NCBI GenBank assembly: GCA_964614065.1
Contig: CAZTJJ010000112.1
Span: 1 to 5,477, forward strand
Origin: M55B111 sp964614065
Lineage (GTDB): Bacteria > Bipolaricaulota > Bipolaricaulia > M55B111
DNA: 5,477 nt
Direction of reading: 5' to 3'
This document shows positions 5,233 to 5,477 of this stretch, one piece after another. Position numbers and translations under genes: made by a program. Positions within the stretch are counted from its first letter, which is position 1, and every line of letters begins with the position of its first letter. The notes under the pieces were generated by a model, which did no database searches, was not told where the DNA came from, and was given only the letters and a program-made list of their open reading frames with translations.

Positions 5233-5477
5233 ATGGACGACGAAAAAAACTTTGATTCCTTTATATTTGGAGTTTCTGCAGTTTTGATCGTTTTCTTTGT
5301 GCTGTGGTCGATAATATTCCCGGTCAACATGGAGAACGTGATTAACATGGTATTCGAATGGATGACGACTTCATGGTCCTGGCTCTGGCTTCTCACCGTA
5401 TTTCTTCTCGTAGTTGGAGCCTTTGTCCTGTTGGTCACGGACTACGGAAAGATGAAGTTGGGATTGCCTGACTCCAA
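5233..5477 (+). CDS. BCCT-family betaine/carnitine/choline transporter, N-terminal part
   Basis: The first 81 codons are present and the gene runs off the window end; full BCCT proteins have about 500 or more residues and 12 helices. A short acidic N-terminus (MDDEKNFDS) leads into helix 1 at about 9-30, ending in WSIIFP, a loop with an amphipathic stretch, then helix 2 at about 47-68 and the YGKMKLG segment (70-76), a pattern characteristic of BCCT carriers such as OpuD, BetT and CaiT just after helix 2. These carriers import quaternary amines, driven by sodium or proton gradients or by exchange. The diagnostic tryptophan-rich betaine-binding part in later helices is outside the window, so substrate and coupling ion are unknown. 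AGGAGG at 5215-5220 lies 12 nt before the ATG, a long spacing, but no other in-frame start exists nearby. Placement after the MttB-like gene suggests it feeds that enzyme. Confidence 0.85.
   Translation, partial: MDDEKNFDSFIFGVSAVLIVFFVLWSIIFPVNMENVINMVFEWMTTSWSWLWLLTVFLLVVGAFVLLVTDYGKMKLGLPDS

Noticed and set aside
5199..5438. 79-codon - strand open frame over the BCCT start
   Set aside because: The + strand reading gives a clear BCCT N-terminus with a Shine-Dalgarno site; the - strand frame is its shadow.

Overview
The window looks like a piece of a bacterial chromosome of moderate GC content. All six supported genes lie on the + strand. Bacterial signs are Shine-Dalgarno sites (AGGAGG before the methyltransferase and before the last gene, GGAGGT before the antitoxin) and two sigma70-type promoters, the better being TTGACA-16-TACAAT. 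The methyltransferase is clearly acidic. A betaine methyltransferase-like gene next to a BCCT carrier suggests an anaerobic, perhaps salt-adapted, methylotrophic or acetogenic bacterium. That is inference; no taxonomic marker is present.

Positions 1-357 hold no convincing gene but contain a palindrome, a bulged hairpin and a short GGGTGCT-type repeat. Positions 358-2236 carry two consecutive 10-TM DMT/EamA-type transporters of unknown substrate, probably one transcription unit. Positions 2237-2493 are a repeat-rich spacer that runs into the promoter and probable operator of a type II toxin-antitoxin operon at 2494-3080: a ribbon-helix-helix antitoxin followed by a MazF/PemK-type RNase, joined by an ATGA overlap. 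A 21-bp imperfect repeat lies on both sides of this operon.

Positions 3081-3643 are a 563-bp gene-free stretch with several inverted repeats, then a strong promoter and a leader of about 115 nt. The leader feeds a 470-codon MttB-superfamily methyltransferase (3644-5056) that has no in-frame TAG, so it is the pyrrolysine-free type, as in glycine betaine methyltransferase MtgB. After a 176-bp gap, the first 81 codons of a BCCT-family betaine/carnitine/choline transporter begin at 5233 and run off the window end.

The clearest functional story is uptake of a quaternary amine by the BCCT carrier followed by its demethylation onto a corrinoid protein by the MttB-like enzyme. The corrinoid protein, its reactivase and the second methyltransferase are not in the window. 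I found no clearly new system. The points most worth checking are the exact quaternary-amine substrate, the repeats flanking the toxin-antitoxin operon, and possible structured RNA upstream of the methyltransferase.
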